From: Secundilactobacillus mixtipabuli | GTDB lineage: Bacteria; Bacillota; Bacilli; Lactobacillales; Lactobacillaceae | Direction: 5' to 3' | DNA: 35,784 nucleotides | Assembly: GCF_002217925.1 (NCBI RefSeq) | Contig: NZ_BCMF01000014.1 | Coordinates: forward strand, 1 to 35,784 | Part shown: in pieces, positions 1 through 7,396 of the stretch | How the letters are laid out: each line of letters opens with the position of its first letter | Numbering within the stretch: position 1 is the first letter of the stretch | Notes under the pieces: model-generated | What the model saw: the letters and a program-made list of their open reading frames with translations, nothing else | Told to the model about the DNA's origin: nothing | Database searches by the model: none | Program-made: the position numbers and the translations under genes

Positions 1-20
1 CGTGGTTGATTTTAATGAAT

Positions 21-42
21 GGGCGGGAATGCCCGTTTTTTT
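21..42 (+). terminator. Rho-independent terminator of an upstream gene
   Basis: A short GC-rich hairpin (GGGC / GCCC) is followed by seven T. It probably ends a plus-strand gene lying outside the window. Confidence 0.6.
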
Positions 43-59
43 ATTAGTTAATAGTGTAC

Positions 60-107
60 AAAAAATCTGTTATCAGTAATAGATAGAATCTATTACCAAC
101 AACAGAT
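60..107 (-). terminator. Terminator of the flavin reductase gene
   Basis: Nested inverted repeats form one long hairpin: inner arms 76-84 and 88-96 (9 perfect pairs, 3-base loop) and outer arms 65-71 and 101-107, separated by a symmetric 4x4 internal loop. Read on the minus strand it runs straight into six T, so it ends the gene at 123-746. Confidence 0.75.
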
Positions 108-122
108 ATTGTAGAGCCCAAA

Positions 123-746
123 TTATAACGGCCGTTTCATTTCAAATAAACCATCGATCGTGCCGTACGTTGTTCCCGCTAGTCTTGCTAATGGGTCGAG
201 CTGCTTGGCGTCAACGTGCAGGTTTTTTGAATTTAAAACGGCATCGTCGAAATAAAAGTCGGTGACTTCTAGGATAAACATGTCAGTGAGCACCTGATCA
301 TGATGATCCGTGATTGGAATATATTGATGGAGAATCGTTTCAAAGCGAACTTTAGGGGCCGTTAAGGCAGGCACCGAAATGGTGTGACTTGGCGTCGTCT
401 CGAGATCAGTCAGAGCCAGTTCGCTTTTGTTGTGAGGCAGACTGGCAGCAGTTTGATTCATCTCGTGAGCTAGTGGCTGGCTGACAAGGTGAATAACCGC
501 TTCTTGATTAGCTAAAATGTTAGCAGCCGTGTCTTTTTGCTCAGACTGTTTGCGCCCAACTGACAGACTTAATAGCGGTAGGCCACTGGCTACGGCTGAA
601 AAAAAGCTGAATGGTGCAATGTTCAAAGTTTGATCGGGTTTGGGCCCTAATGTGGTGACCCAGGCGATTGGCCGCGGAATAATGCTGCCTGACAGCAGCT
701 TGTAGCATTTTGCTGGGGTTAGCGATTGGCTTGAATAGTGCAGCAT
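123..746 (-). CDS. Flavin reductase-like FMN-binding split-barrel protein
   Basis: The 207-aa product resembles the flavin reductase / flavoredoxin (DIM6/NTAB) family. Near the N-terminus it has the typical segment GSIIPRPIAWVTT (residues 20-32), followed by NIAPFSFFSAVAS, the region that binds FMN in this family. No signal peptide or membrane segment is visible, so it is cytosolic. The ATG start is well placed behind a strong AGGGAGGTG ribosome site. The gene is monocistronic, with its own terminator on one side and a divergent small gene on the other. The physiological electron acceptor cannot be read from sequence; NAD(P)H-dependent flavin reduction is the family expectation. Confidence 0.8.
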   Translation of the reverse strand: MLHYSSQSLTPAKCYKLLSGSIIPRPIAWVTTLGPKPDQTLNIAPFSFFSAVASGLPLLSLSVGRKQSEQKDTAANILANQEAVIHLVSQPLAHEMNQTAASLPHNKSELALTDLETTPSHTISVPALTAPKVRFETILHQYIPITDHHDQVLTDMFILEVTDFYFDDAVLNSKNLHVDAKQLDPLARLAGTTYGTIDGLFEMKRPL

Positions 747-882
747 AATGCACCTCCCTAATAAATTTGGCTATATTATAGTTCATAATCACTGAAATCA
801 ATAATTTGACGCTTTCAAACACTTCCGTGGACGCTGTAAGCGTAGCGTGGTACAATCTCGCAGTAGAGAGAGGAAGGTTAAC

Positions 883-1029
883 ATGAAATTTACCAAAAAA
901 CGTAGTCAAAATAAGCAAGCAGAAGAAAAACGTGATGCTACTTGGAAAAAGTTTAAGGCACAACAGAATACTTTAGCCGCAAATAAGCGGGGTGATCGAC
1001 AGCGTAGTGGCAGAAAAATTAATTTTTAA
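883..1029 (+). CDS. Small basic protein, function unknown
   Basis: This 48-aa protein is very rich in Lys, Arg and Gln and has no hydrophobic segment. It begins MKFTKKRSQNK and ends RSGRKINF. I chose the ATG at 883 over an upstream in-frame ATG because a GAGAGGAAGG ribosome site lies at the right distance. A possible extended -10 (TGGTACAAT, 848-856) lies just upstream. The charge pattern suggests a nucleic-acid or ribosome-associated role, but I recognise no family and this is only inference. Its purine-rich ribosome site is complementary to the pyrimidine tract of the candidate small RNA at 5580-5658. Confidence 0.65.
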   Translation: MKFTKKRSQNKQAEEKRDATWKKFKAQQNTLAANKRGDRQRSGRKINF

Positions 1030-1048
1030 GTGAAATCAGTCATTTTTC

Positions 1049-1077
1049 TTGCAATATTGGTCTAGATGACTTATTAT
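1049..1077 (+). promoter_or_regulatory. Promoter of nagB
   Basis: TTGCAA at 1049-1054 and TATTAT at 1072-1077, with 17-base spacing, lie 31 bases before the nagB start. Confidence 0.55.
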
Positions 1078-1108
1078 TGGGCTATACCAACAAAAGGAGT
1101 GGCGAATC

Positions 1109-1846
1109 ATGTCAGAATCTACTAAAGCAAAAATGAATGTGATTATCGTTAAGGATCGTGTAGACGGCGGTCGAAAGGGTTTTGAAGTATTTGAGAATGC
1201 TTACCGTGATGGCGCTAAGGTTTTCGGGTTAGCAACTGGTAGCACACCAGTCACGACTTACGAGGAATTAACCAAGAGTGACCTTGATTTTAGTCAGATG
1301 ACTTCCGTTAACTTGGACGAATACGTCGGTTTGACCCCTGATCATCCTCAAAGCTATCATTACTTCATGCAAAAGCATCTGTTTGATCAAAAGCCATTTG
1401 CCCATTCATATGTGCCAGATGGTATGAACAGCGATGCAGCTGCTGAAATGAAGCGTTACGATCAAGTGATTGCGGACAACCCAATCGATCTGCAAATCTT
1501 AGGTTTAGGACAGAATGGTCACATTGGTTTTAACGAACCTGGCACTGATCCTAAACTCGGAACTCACAAAGTAACCCTGACTGAATCAACTATCAAAGCC
1601 AACGCCCGTTTCTTTGAAAACGAAGATGAAGTACCACGTTATGCTTACTCCATGGGGATTGCTTCAATCTTAACTAGCAAGCATATTCTACTGGAAGCAT
1701 ATGGCCCAGAAAAAGCTGATGCGGTTAAAGCAATGATCGAAGGACCCGTAACCACTGATGTCCCAGCTAGCTTTCTGCAACGTCACGATCAAGTAACGAT
1801 TATTATTGATGAAGCGGCGGCAAGCAAGTTGAGTGAAGAATACTAA
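1109..1846 (+). CDS. nagB: Glucosamine-6-phosphate deaminase
   Basis: The 245-aa enzyme converts glucosamine-6-phosphate to fructose-6-phosphate and ammonia in the cytosol. Its family motifs are clear: LATGSTP (phosphate loop, near residue 41), NLDEYVGL (near 68-75, with the catalytic Asp-Glu) and [16 protein letters not shown] (near 131-146, active-site Asp/His region). The length matches the short Gram-positive NagB form, which lacks the C-terminal extension of the E. coli enzyme. The ATG at 1109 follows a GGAGTGG ribosome site. It has its own promoter and terminator, so it is monocistronic. Its neighbours act on peptidoglycan, which fits amino-sugar recycling. Confidence 0.95.
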   Translation: MSESTKAKMNVIIVKDRVDGGRKGFEVFENAYRDGAKVFGLATGSTPVTTYEELTKSDLDFSQMTSVNLDEYVGLTPDHPQSYHYFMQKHLFDQKPFAHSYVPDGMNSDAAAEMKRYDQVIADNPIDLQILGLGQNGHIGFNEPGTDPKLGTHKVTLTESTIKANARFFENEDEVPRYAYSMGIASILTSKHILLEAYGPEKADAVKAMIEGPVTTDVPASFLQRHDQVTIIIDEAAASKLSEEY

Positions 1847-1875
1847 TTTAAAGAGAATTGAATCATGCATAGGAG

Positions 1876-1908
1876 AGAAGAGCGACAACGAAGTCGGTCT
1901 TCTTTTTT
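1876..1908 (+). terminator. Terminator of nagB
   Basis: An 11-bp stem with one mismatch (1876-1886 with 893-903 of the same kilobase) and loop AACGAA is followed by a T run. Confidence 0.75.
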
Positions 1909-1982
1909 GATGGGGACACCGAACGGTAAAGTTTACCTCCAAGTTTCAAGGGTTCAGTTATAATGAAGAAGATTGGACGAGC

Positions 1983-2011
1983 TTGTTTTCAACGTCTATT
2001 CCAATTATAAT
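1983..2011 (+). promoter_or_regulatory. Promoter of the first glucosaminidase gene
   Basis: TTGTTT (1983-1988), 17 bases, then consensus TATAAT (2006-2011), 35 bases before the ATG. A second TATAAT at 1959-1964 has no good -35. Confidence 0.6.
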
Positions 2012-2046
2012 AAGAATAAATTGCTGTATCTGAGGGGGACATACAC

Positions 2047-3159
2047 ATGCGCAAACAATGGATAGTGGGGCTGCTCACTGTTGGCTTAGTCGTATGCGGT
2101 CTAACTGGTGCTGGGCACACTAGCGCAGGAGCGAGCACAACAACGGATCAATTCATAAGTACCATGTCATCACCGGTCAAAAAAGTGGCTGATCAATATA
2201 AGTTATATCCATCTGTTATGATGGCTCAGGCTGCGTTGGAAAGTGCTTGGGGGACGAGTCAACTATCAGTCGATGCCAATAATTATTTTGGTATTAAAGG
2301 GGCGTATAATGGTGCTTCTGTGACCATGAATACGGCTGAATATGATGATAAGGGGCAACTTTATTACACGAACGCGGCGTTTAAAAAATATCCCAGTGTG
2401 ACAGCCTCCATGACCGATAACGCGGAGCTGTTGCGTAACGGGACTGCATGGGATCCTAATTACTATTCAGGAACCTGGCGCGAGAACGCAGCCACGTATG
2501 AGAATGCAGCTAACGCGTTAACCGGAACCTATGCAACAGCACCAAATTATGGGTCATCGCTAATCAATTTGATTCAAACGTATAAATTTTATTCATTAGA
2601 CAGCACGCCGGCTCCGGCTAAAAAACCGACAGTTAGCGCGGATGAAGTGAAGTATTACTTCGGCGCCGATGGTCAAACAGCTACGTTAAGCTCGAAATAT
2701 AAGAGTTATGCTGTTTATAACCACGTTAAGGGAAGCAAGTATAAAACTGCCAGTTATAGCTGGTCAAAAATTGGTGGTTGGCAAGGCAGACCTGTCTGGA
2801 TTGATGGGCGTGGCAATAAGGTTAAATATAAGACGAATTGGTATCGGATTCGTTTCAGCAAGCAAACCACCGCAAAGAAGTACTGGGTTTATTCAGGGGT
2901 ACTGAGTTTTCCCAAGACCACTTACGCGAGTTATAAGAAAACCGGTAAAGTAATCAGCAGCAATTATCCAGTATATGATCACGTTTTTAATTCAGAATAC
3001 ATTGCTAAGCAAGTTACCACGACGAAAGCTTTAGCTAACCATAGCGTTAAAGTCGATAGTAAAGCCACTCATGTTCAAAATGGGATAACGACCACCTGGT
3101 ACAGGATTCACAGTGGCTCGCTAACCGGATGGGTTGCTTCAAAAGCAGTTAAAATTTAA
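2047..3159 (+). CDS. Secreted GH73 glucosaminidase with C-terminal cell-wall modules
   Basis: The 370-aa peptidoglycan hydrolase starts with a signal peptide (basic MRKQ, hydrophobic core to about residue 20, likely cleavage near residue 29). A GH73 catalytic domain spans about 35-190. It carries MMAQAALESAWGTSQLS, where Glu65 is the expected catalytic acid, and the NNYFGIKG motif. The C-terminal half holds two Tyr/Lys-rich SH3-like modules ending in WYRIHSGSLTGWV, a GW-type wall-binding pattern. It probably cleaves the N-acetylglucosaminyl bonds of peptidoglycan outside the cell. The next gene is a shorter paralogue with its own promoter, pointing to a tandem duplication. N-acetylglucosaminidase specificity is inferred from the family. 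Confidence 0.9.
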   Translation: MRKQWIVGLLTVGLVVCGLTGAGHTSAGASTTTDQFISTMSSPVKKVADQYKLYPSVMMAQAALESAWGTSQLSVDANNYFGIKGAYNGASVTMNTAEYDDKGQLYYTNAAFKKYPSVTASMTDNAELLRNGTAWDPNYYSGTWRENAATYENAANALTGTYATAPNYGSSLINLIQTYKFYSLDSTPAPAKKPTVSADEVKYYFGADGQTATLSSKYKSYAVYNHVKGSKYKTASYSWSKIGGWQGRPVWIDGRGNKVKYKTNWYRIRFSKQTTAKKYWVYSGVLSFPKTTYASYKKTGKVISSNYPVYDHVFNSEYIAKQVTTTKALANHSVKVDSKATHVQNGITTTWYRIHSGSLTGWVASKAVKI

Positions 3160-3179
3160 TCTGATCAATCGTTTTAATG

Positions 3180-3212
3180 GCCTTGATACCACTTTTGGTA
3201 CGGGGCTTTTTT
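3180..3212 (+). terminator. Terminator between the two glucosaminidase genes
   Basis: An imperfect stem (GCC...TACCA with TGGTAC...GGC) around a CTTT loop is followed by six T. Confidence 0.7.
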
Positions 3213-3248
3213 AAAGTTTAAGATTTCAATTTATTAGCAGATCTTAAC

Positions 3249-3276
3249 TTGTGAATTCTTCAGAAACAGATATAAT
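3249..3276 (+). promoter_or_regulatory. Promoter of the second glucosaminidase gene
   Basis: TTGTGA (3249-3254), 16 bases, then consensus TATAAT (3271-3276). Confidence 0.55.
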
Positions 3277-3314
3277 ATTAACGGTTTAGTATTTTAGATG
3301 GGAGATTTATTAGG

Positions 3315-4163
3315 ATGAAGCTCTGGAAAAAACTGACACTTATGCTGGCATCAGCTATTGGACTCAGTGTATTGACAACGGGTGTTGCCCAAGCGGATAC
3401 CCATACTGACTTTATTAATCGGTTGAGTCAACCGGTGTTAAAGGTCAGTCGCCAGAATCATCTTTATGGTTCTGTTATGATGGCACAAGCAGCCCTGGAG
3501 AGCAATTGGGGCACTAGCCAGCTCTCGTTAGATGCTAATAATTATTTTGGTGTCAAAGGCAGTTATGATGGCCATTCAGTAACGATGTCGACCGCTGAAG
3601 CCAATCCCGGTGGTTCGATGTACAATACCTTAGCTCAGTTTAAGTCTTATCCAACTGCTCAGGATTCATTGAATGATTACGCCAAAGTATTACGCGGCGG
3701 GACATCGTGGAATCCATTTCTCTATGAAGGCGCATGGCGGGAAAATGCAAGTTCGTATATGACTGCCACGAACATTGTTGCTGAAAACTACGCAACTGAT
3801 AAGAATTATGCCAATAAGTTAAATAAAATTATTGCGGCTTATGATTTGCACGACCGCTTTGACCGAACTACGGCCAACAGCACGGATGCTGATACAAGTA
3901 CGAGGATTACACCTGGAGTAGATTATGCCAGCTATGATGGTACCGCAACGGTAAAACCTGGCACGATCAAATTTTATAACGGTGTGCCAACGTCAGCTGA
4001 TAAAACCAAACTGATCCGGACCAAACAGTTAGCTAACAAGAAGGTTAAGGTATTGACCCGTGGTATCGTGACTAAGGATCAAACCATCTGGTATCAAGTT
4101 AAGAGCGGTTCAGTCACCGGCTGGATTCAGATTACCGATATTCTAGGCCTAAAGAACAATTAA
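3315..4163 (+). CDS. Secreted GH73 glucosaminidase, short paralogue
   Basis: The 282-aa paralogue of the preceding gene has a signal peptide (MKLWKK, hydrophobic to about residue 24, cleavage after AQA near 27) and a GH73 domain at about 30-185 with MMAQAALESNWGTSQLS (catalytic Glu62) and NNYFGVKG. A single C-terminal module ends in WYQVKSGSVTGWI, the same wall-targeting pattern as its neighbour. It lacks the first of the two modules of the longer paralogue. The likely role is peptidoglycan cleavage during growth or cell separation. It has its own promoter and is followed by the separate tagH promoter. Confidence 0.9.
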   Translation: MKLWKKLTLMLASAIGLSVLTTGVAQADTHTDFINRLSQPVLKVSRQNHLYGSVMMAQAALESNWGTSQLSLDANNYFGVKGSYDGHSVTMSTAEANPGGSMYNTLAQFKSYPTAQDSLNDYAKVLRGGTSWNPFLYEGAWRENASSYMTATNIVAENYATDKNYANKLNKIIAAYDLHDRFDRTTANSTDADTSTRITPGVDYASYDGTATVKPGTIKFYNGVPTSADKTKLIRTKQLANKKVKVLTRGIVTKDQTIWYQVKSGSVTGWIQITDILGLKNN

Positions 4164-4181
4164 TTGGGTCCATAGACAAAC

Positions 4182-4210
4182 AAGACATGGGTCAATTTCT
4201 CTGATATAAT
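4182..4210 (+). promoter_or_regulatory. Promoter of tagH
   Basis: AAGACA (4182-4187), 17 bases, then an extended -10 TGATATAAT (4202-4210). Confidence 0.6.
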
Positions 4211-4260
4211 GACGTTCATGCGTTATAAACCGAAAAAAGATGTTAGGAAGAATTTAAAAA

Positions 4261-5340
4261 ATGGCAACTGATTATAAGATTATGGTGCAAAATGTCACCA
4301 AAGAATACGATTTATTCAAGACTCAGTCAGAAAAGCTAAGGGCTTTCTTCGCACTGAATCGCAAACCCGTTCCTCATTTTTGGTCGCTAATGGGTATTTC
4401 ATTGAAAATCATGCCCGGTGAAACACTGGGGCTAATTGGTGTGAACGGATCGGGAAAATCAACTCTCTCTAATATTATTTCTGGGATTATTCCGCAAACT
4501 ACTGGGATTGTTGATGTGCGCGGAGATACGTCCATTATTGCCATTGGCGCAGGGCTCCGAGGCAATCTGACCGGGTTAGAGAATATCCGGTTGAAAGCCT
4601 TGATGCAGGGGCTAACAAACGAACAGATTGATGGCCTGATGGATGACATTGTTAGTTTTGCTGATATTGGCGATTTCTTATATCAACCCGTTAAAAGTTA
4701 TTCAAGTGGTATGAAATCTCGATTGGGATTTTCAATTGCTGTACACGTCAATCCTGATATCCTCATAATTGATGAAGCCCTTTCCGTGGGTGACGATACC
4801 TTTTACCAAAAGTGTGTGGATAAGATTACAGAATTTAAAGCTGCTGGCAAAACGATTATTTTCGTGAGCCACTCATTGAAGCAGATTGAAATGCTGTGTG
4901 ATCGAGTTGCCTGGATCCACTATGGTAATTTAAAAGAAGTCGGTGATACGGATTCAATCGTTAAAGATTACCGTCAGTTTGTTAAATGGTTCAAGGATTT
5001 GAGTAAAAAGGAAAAGAAACAGTTTCAATTGAAAATGAAACAAGCACAAAAAGAGTTTGATATTGATGCTTATCGAGCTGCCGTTGTGGAAGAACGACAG
5101 AAACAGAATCCAAATGAGCAAAATGTTGCCGTAAAAGTTAAAAAGGATTTTTATGGTTCTGTCATCAGTGAAAAAATGTCAGTTGGCAGTCGCCTATTAA
5201 CACTTGTTGTTTTATTGCTGCTGGTCTTCACTTGTTGGACGAATTTGTCCGGTCATTCTTTGACCGAAGTTGTTTCAAATCCTTCAGCTTTGACGCATCC
5301 AACCAGTCACGTGGATAAAACGGGTAGTCTCAACAAATAA
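4261..5340 (+). CDS. tagH: Teichoic acid export ABC transporter ATP-binding protein
   Basis: The 359-aa ATPase subunit belongs to the TagGH/RfbE class that exports wall teichoic acid. Walker A GVNGSGKST lies at 60-68, the unusual signature YSSGMKSRLGF at 147-157, and Walker B ILIIDEA at 167-173, with the switch His in FVSHS (201-205). After the nucleotide-binding domain comes a charged, probably coiled stretch (about 240-305), then one hydrophobic segment (about 312-332) and a short tail. That fits the family's membrane-tethered C-terminus, though this one is shorter than B. subtilis TagH. The permease TagG is not adjacent, so the ATPase is orphaned here and must pair with a permease encoded elsewhere. 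The ribosome site AGGAAG is moderately spaced from the ATG. Confidence 0.9.
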   Translation: MATDYKIMVQNVTKEYDLFKTQSEKLRAFFALNRKPVPHFWSLMGISLKIMPGETLGLIGVNGSGKSTLSNIISGIIPQTTGIVDVRGDTSIIAIGAGLRGNLTGLENIRLKALMQGLTNEQIDGLMDDIVSFADIGDFLYQPVKSYSSGMKSRLGFSIAVHVNPDILIIDEALSVGDDTFYQKCVDKITEFKAAGKTIIFVSHSLKQIEMLCDRVAWIHYGNLKEVGDTDSIVKDYRQFVKWFKDLSKKEKKQFQLKMKQAQKEFDIDAYRAAVVEERQKQNPNEQNVAVKVKKDFYGSVISEKMSVGSRLLTLVVLLLLVFTCWTNLSGHSLTEVVSNPSALTHPTSHVDKTGSLNK

Positions 5341-5398
5341 AATGAGTTTATGGTTAAAAAATGTGATTATTTCTCATAAAATGTGTTATAGTGTCATT

Positions 5399-5508
5399 AA
5401 CCATTTATTTACCCCCAATTCGTGTTGAGCGAAAAGGGCTATCTCACGTTTTGTGTTTTTTAAAAGGGCCTTAATCGTTCAGTGAAGCGATTAAAGCGCC
5501 TTTTTTTT
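5399..5508 (+). ncRNA. Candidate small RNA 1 between tagH and the cre-controlled unit
   Basis: An extended -10 TGTTATAGT (5384-5392, weak -35) predicts a start near 5399. A strong terminator (arms about 5463-5479 and 5484-5504, T run 5501-5508) ends the unit after about 110 bases. There is no open reading frame of note. The interior carries an exposed TTTACCCCC and a small CGTG/CACG hairpin. It is not a leader of the next gene, because another promoter and terminator follow. It could also be a read-through terminator region of tagH. Confidence 0.4.
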
Positions 5509-5544
5509 ATAAAAAAAGTAACTGCAAAATTCATCTGGAAAAGG

Positions 5545-5573
5545 TTGACAGCGCTTTCATAATGCCTTATAGT
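5545..5573 (+). promoter_or_regulatory. Strong promoter with overlapping perfect cre site
   Basis: TTGACA (5545-5550), 17 bases, TATAGT (5568-5573) is a near-consensus sigma-A promoter. TGACAGCGCTTTCA at 5546-5559 matches the catabolite responsive element consensus (TGWNANCGNTNWCA) at all 14 positions. Because it covers the -35 and the early spacer, CcpA binding would be expected to repress. The product is the short transcript at 5580-5658. Confidence 0.8.
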
Positions 5574-5579
5574 ATTACT

Positions 5580-5658
5580 TGTAAGGTATGAATTAATTAC
5601 CTTCTAATCAATTCTCTTTCTCTCTTATGCCGCCACTATCTTAGATAGTGGCTTTTTT
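5580..5658 (+). ncRNA. Candidate catabolite-controlled small RNA
   Basis: The strong promoter at 5545-5573 predicts a start near 5580. A perfect 9-bp terminator stem (5632-5640 with 5644-5652) and six T end the transcript near 5658, giving about 79 bases with no credible ORF. Its layout is that of a regulatory RNA. A 5' hairpin (AAGGTA 5583-5588 with TACCTT 5598-5603) is followed by an unpaired pyrimidine tract (TTCTCTTTCTCTCTT, 5612-5626) able to pair with purine-rich ribosome sites, and then the terminator. It is analogous in logic to the CcpA-repressed S. aureus sRNA RsaI; homology is not claimed. Confidence 0.6.
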
Positions 5659-5698
5659 GTGTTGTGTGTTTCATGAACTGATTAAGGGTGTTGTGGGA

Positions 5699-5727
5699 TT
5701 GCTTACGGGCAGGATACCGAATATAAT
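5699..5727 (+). promoter_or_regulatory. Promoter of the 102-aa hypothetical gene
   Basis: TTGCTT (5699-5704), 17 bases, then consensus TATAAT (5722-5727). Confidence 0.55.
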
Positions 5728-5829
5728 AATCAAGTGAATAGACGCAACTGCACATTAGGGCTAAAATAAATTCTGACATTGCCTTTTTGGATTGATGTGT
5801 CAGTTAAAAAGTGGAGGGAGAGTTTTTAT

Positions 5830-6138
5830 TTGAAGAGTCATGAAACGTTTACACTCATTGAAGAAATCACACGGCTAGATGGTACCAAATACATGGAAAT
5901 TAGTAATATGGTGCAAAATGGCCGTGCTGAGTTAGCAGCTGAACGCGGATTTATCAAGCAGGTCCGTATTTTACAGTTAAATATTCCCCATTCTCCGCAT
6001 GTTGAAACTTATGAGAAATACATTAACGAAAACTATGAAATGCCAACAGAAGCAATGGATCACTTTGAGGAGTGGAAGAAGCCAGAGAAGGTCCAACACG
6101 AAGTCGATATGGTATTAAAAGAAAATCATATTGGTTAG
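5830..6138 (+). CDS. Conserved-looking hypothetical protein, 102 aa
   Basis: I do not recognise the family. The TTG at 5830 is the best start because GGAGGGAG (5813-5820) lies nine bases upstream; an in-frame TTG at 5779 has no ribosome site. The protein begins (M)KSHETFTLIEEITRLDG and is soluble and acidic, with no signal peptide, membrane segment or Cys. A predicted mixed alpha/beta N-half is followed by a Glu/Lys-rich helical C-half (TEAMDHFEEWKKPEKVQHE). It has its own promoter and lies just ahead of tRNA-Asn. No function can be assigned. Confidence 0.7.
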   Translation: MKSHETFTLIEEITRLDGTKYMEISNMVQNGRAELAAERGFIKQVRILQLNIPHSPHVETYEKYINENYEMPTEAMDHFEEWKKPEKVQHEVDMVLKENHIG

Positions 6139-6204
6139 AATTTGAGGAAAAAGCAATTGCACGCTGTGATAAATTATGGTATAAATAACTCATGGCGTTT
6201 TTAT

Positions 6205-6276
6205 TGCCCCGTAGTTCAGCGGTAGAATAATTGACTGTTAATCAAGAGGTCGCTGGTTCGATCCCAGCCGGGGCAG
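6205..6276 (+). tRNA. tRNA-Asn (anticodon GTT)
   Basis: The 72-base gene folds as a canonical cloverleaf. The acceptor is TGCCCCG with CGGGGCA, the D stem GTTC/GAAT, the anticodon loop CTGTTAA (GTT, Asn), the variable loop AGGTC and the T arm GCTGG-TTCGATC-CCAGC, with discriminator G. CCA is not encoded. The first anticodon-stem pair (27-43) is an A.G mismatch; the rest pair normally. Confidence 0.95.
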
Positions 6277-6315
6277 TTTTATTAGTGAGATGAGTCAGCG
6301 TACATAAGCAGTACT

Positions 6316-6353
6316 AAAAAGTGACAACCAAGTAAAATTGGTTGTCACTTTTT
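6316..6353. terminator. Bidirectional terminator between tRNA-Asn and ppx
   Basis: A perfect 16-bp stem (6316-6331 with 6338-6353) with AAAAA and TTTTT ends can serve the tRNA unit on the plus strand and the polyphosphate operon on the minus strand. Confidence 0.85.
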
Positions 6354-6412
6354 GTATTCAAATCCGTATAATAATTGACGATTGCTTAAAGCATTGACGG
6401 CAAGAGTTGGTT

Positions 6413-7396
6413 TTAATCCTCATCTGTTTGGAACCGATTCAAGGTCATTTCGGCTTTCTCATGAACGTTTTGCAAACGTAACTCTTTCAAGTGTTCAAAT
6501 AGGATCCCTTCTCGCAGGCCGCTATTGGAAAATGTAATCCGGTCAGAGTCAAGATAACGCATGAGTAAGGTCAATGGTGTTAAACCACCCACAATGATGT
6601 CAGCTCGGTCTTTACTGAGCCCAGGAATCGATTTTCGGCCTTCTAGGTCCTGACTAACGATCCTAGTAAAGGTATTGTCGACCGAATGACGACTTAGGCG
6701 GTAGCCGTGAATATCTTCGAAGTTGAGAATATTATTGTAGCGACGGTTGATTTTGGCCAAGGTACGATTACTGCCGCCAAGACCAATGACGGGCAAATTC
6801 AGCCCGTTTCGAAGCCACCAAATGCTGTTATAAACATCGTTAACGAATGTCATCACCTTAAAAAGGCTGGCAGCTGAAATTTGATCCGTAGGTAAGTATT
6901 GCTGGGTTAAATTGACACTACCTAACGGGATACTGATTAAATGGCTAATGGTGCTGTTTTGAACCAGCACGATTTCAGAGCTGGCACCGCCAGTATCCAA
7001 GATGACGGCGTTAGTTGCCGGTAACGTTTCACTGACACCCAGGTAGTCGTAGTAGGCTTCCATGGTGCCAGGTAAAACGTCAAGTTTAATGTCGAGTTCT
7101 GTTTCAACGCGCTTTAGAAACTTTTTTTGGTTCGTTGCTTGGCGGGTGGCTGCAGTAGCAACGGCTTTGAGCCTGACGTTATTTAACTTTGAATAAACGG
7201 CTTTAAACTCGTGTAGGGCAGCCATTGTTCTTTCAATGGCTTCGGGCTGTAAGACCTTTTTCTCCCCCATGTTTTCGGATAATCGAACGTACTCTTTCAT
7301 CTGTTTGACGGTGGAATAGGTACCGTCATCATCAATTTGGGTAATGGTCATTCGAGCTGAATTAGAGCCGAGGTCGATCACTGCAAAATTTTCCAT
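6413..7396 (-). CDS. ppx: Exopolyphosphatase, Ppx/GppA family
   Basis: The 327-aa protein is the last gene of the licD-ppxHD-ppk-ppx operon. Its actin-like ATPase fold signatures are intact: FAVIDLGSNSARM (phosphate loop 1, residues 4-16), ILDTGGASSEIVLV (phosphate loop 2, near 137-150) and IGLGGSNRTLAK (near 205-216). Members of this family remove terminal phosphate from polyphosphate or act on pppGpp; the genomic link to ppk favours polyphosphate. It lacks the C-terminal HD domain of E. coli Ppx, as in short Ppx proteins. Its ATG overlaps the ppk stop by one base (TAATG), indicating translational coupling. Confidence 0.9.
   Translation of the reverse strand: MENFAVIDLGSNSARMTITQIDDDGTYSTVKQMKEYVRLSENMGEKKVLQPEAIERTMAALHEFKAVYSKLNNVRLKAVATAATRQATNQKKFLKRVETELDIKLDVLPGTMEAYYDYLGVSETLPATNAVILDTGGASSEIVLVQNSTISHLISIPLGSVNLTQQYLPTDQISAASLFKVMTFVNDVYNSIWWLRNGLNLPVIGLGGSNRTLAKINRRYNNILNFEDIHGYRLSRHSVDNTFTRIVSQDLEGRKSIPGLSKDRADIIVGGLTPLTLLMRYLDSDRITFSNSGLREGILFEHLKELRLQNVHEKAEMTLNRFQTDED

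Noticed and set aside
541-963. 140-codon frame on the minus strand
   Set aside because: It spans the divergent promoter region and overlaps the flavin reductase and small basic protein genes in another frame. It has no ribosome site.
5341-5508. Riboswitch or T-box leader after tagH
   Set aside because: No conserved T-box or riboswitch motif is visible. The next gene has its own promoter beyond two terminators.
5838-5851. ATGAAACGTTTACA cre-like sequence
   Set aside because: The CG spacing is off by one and it lies inside the coding region.
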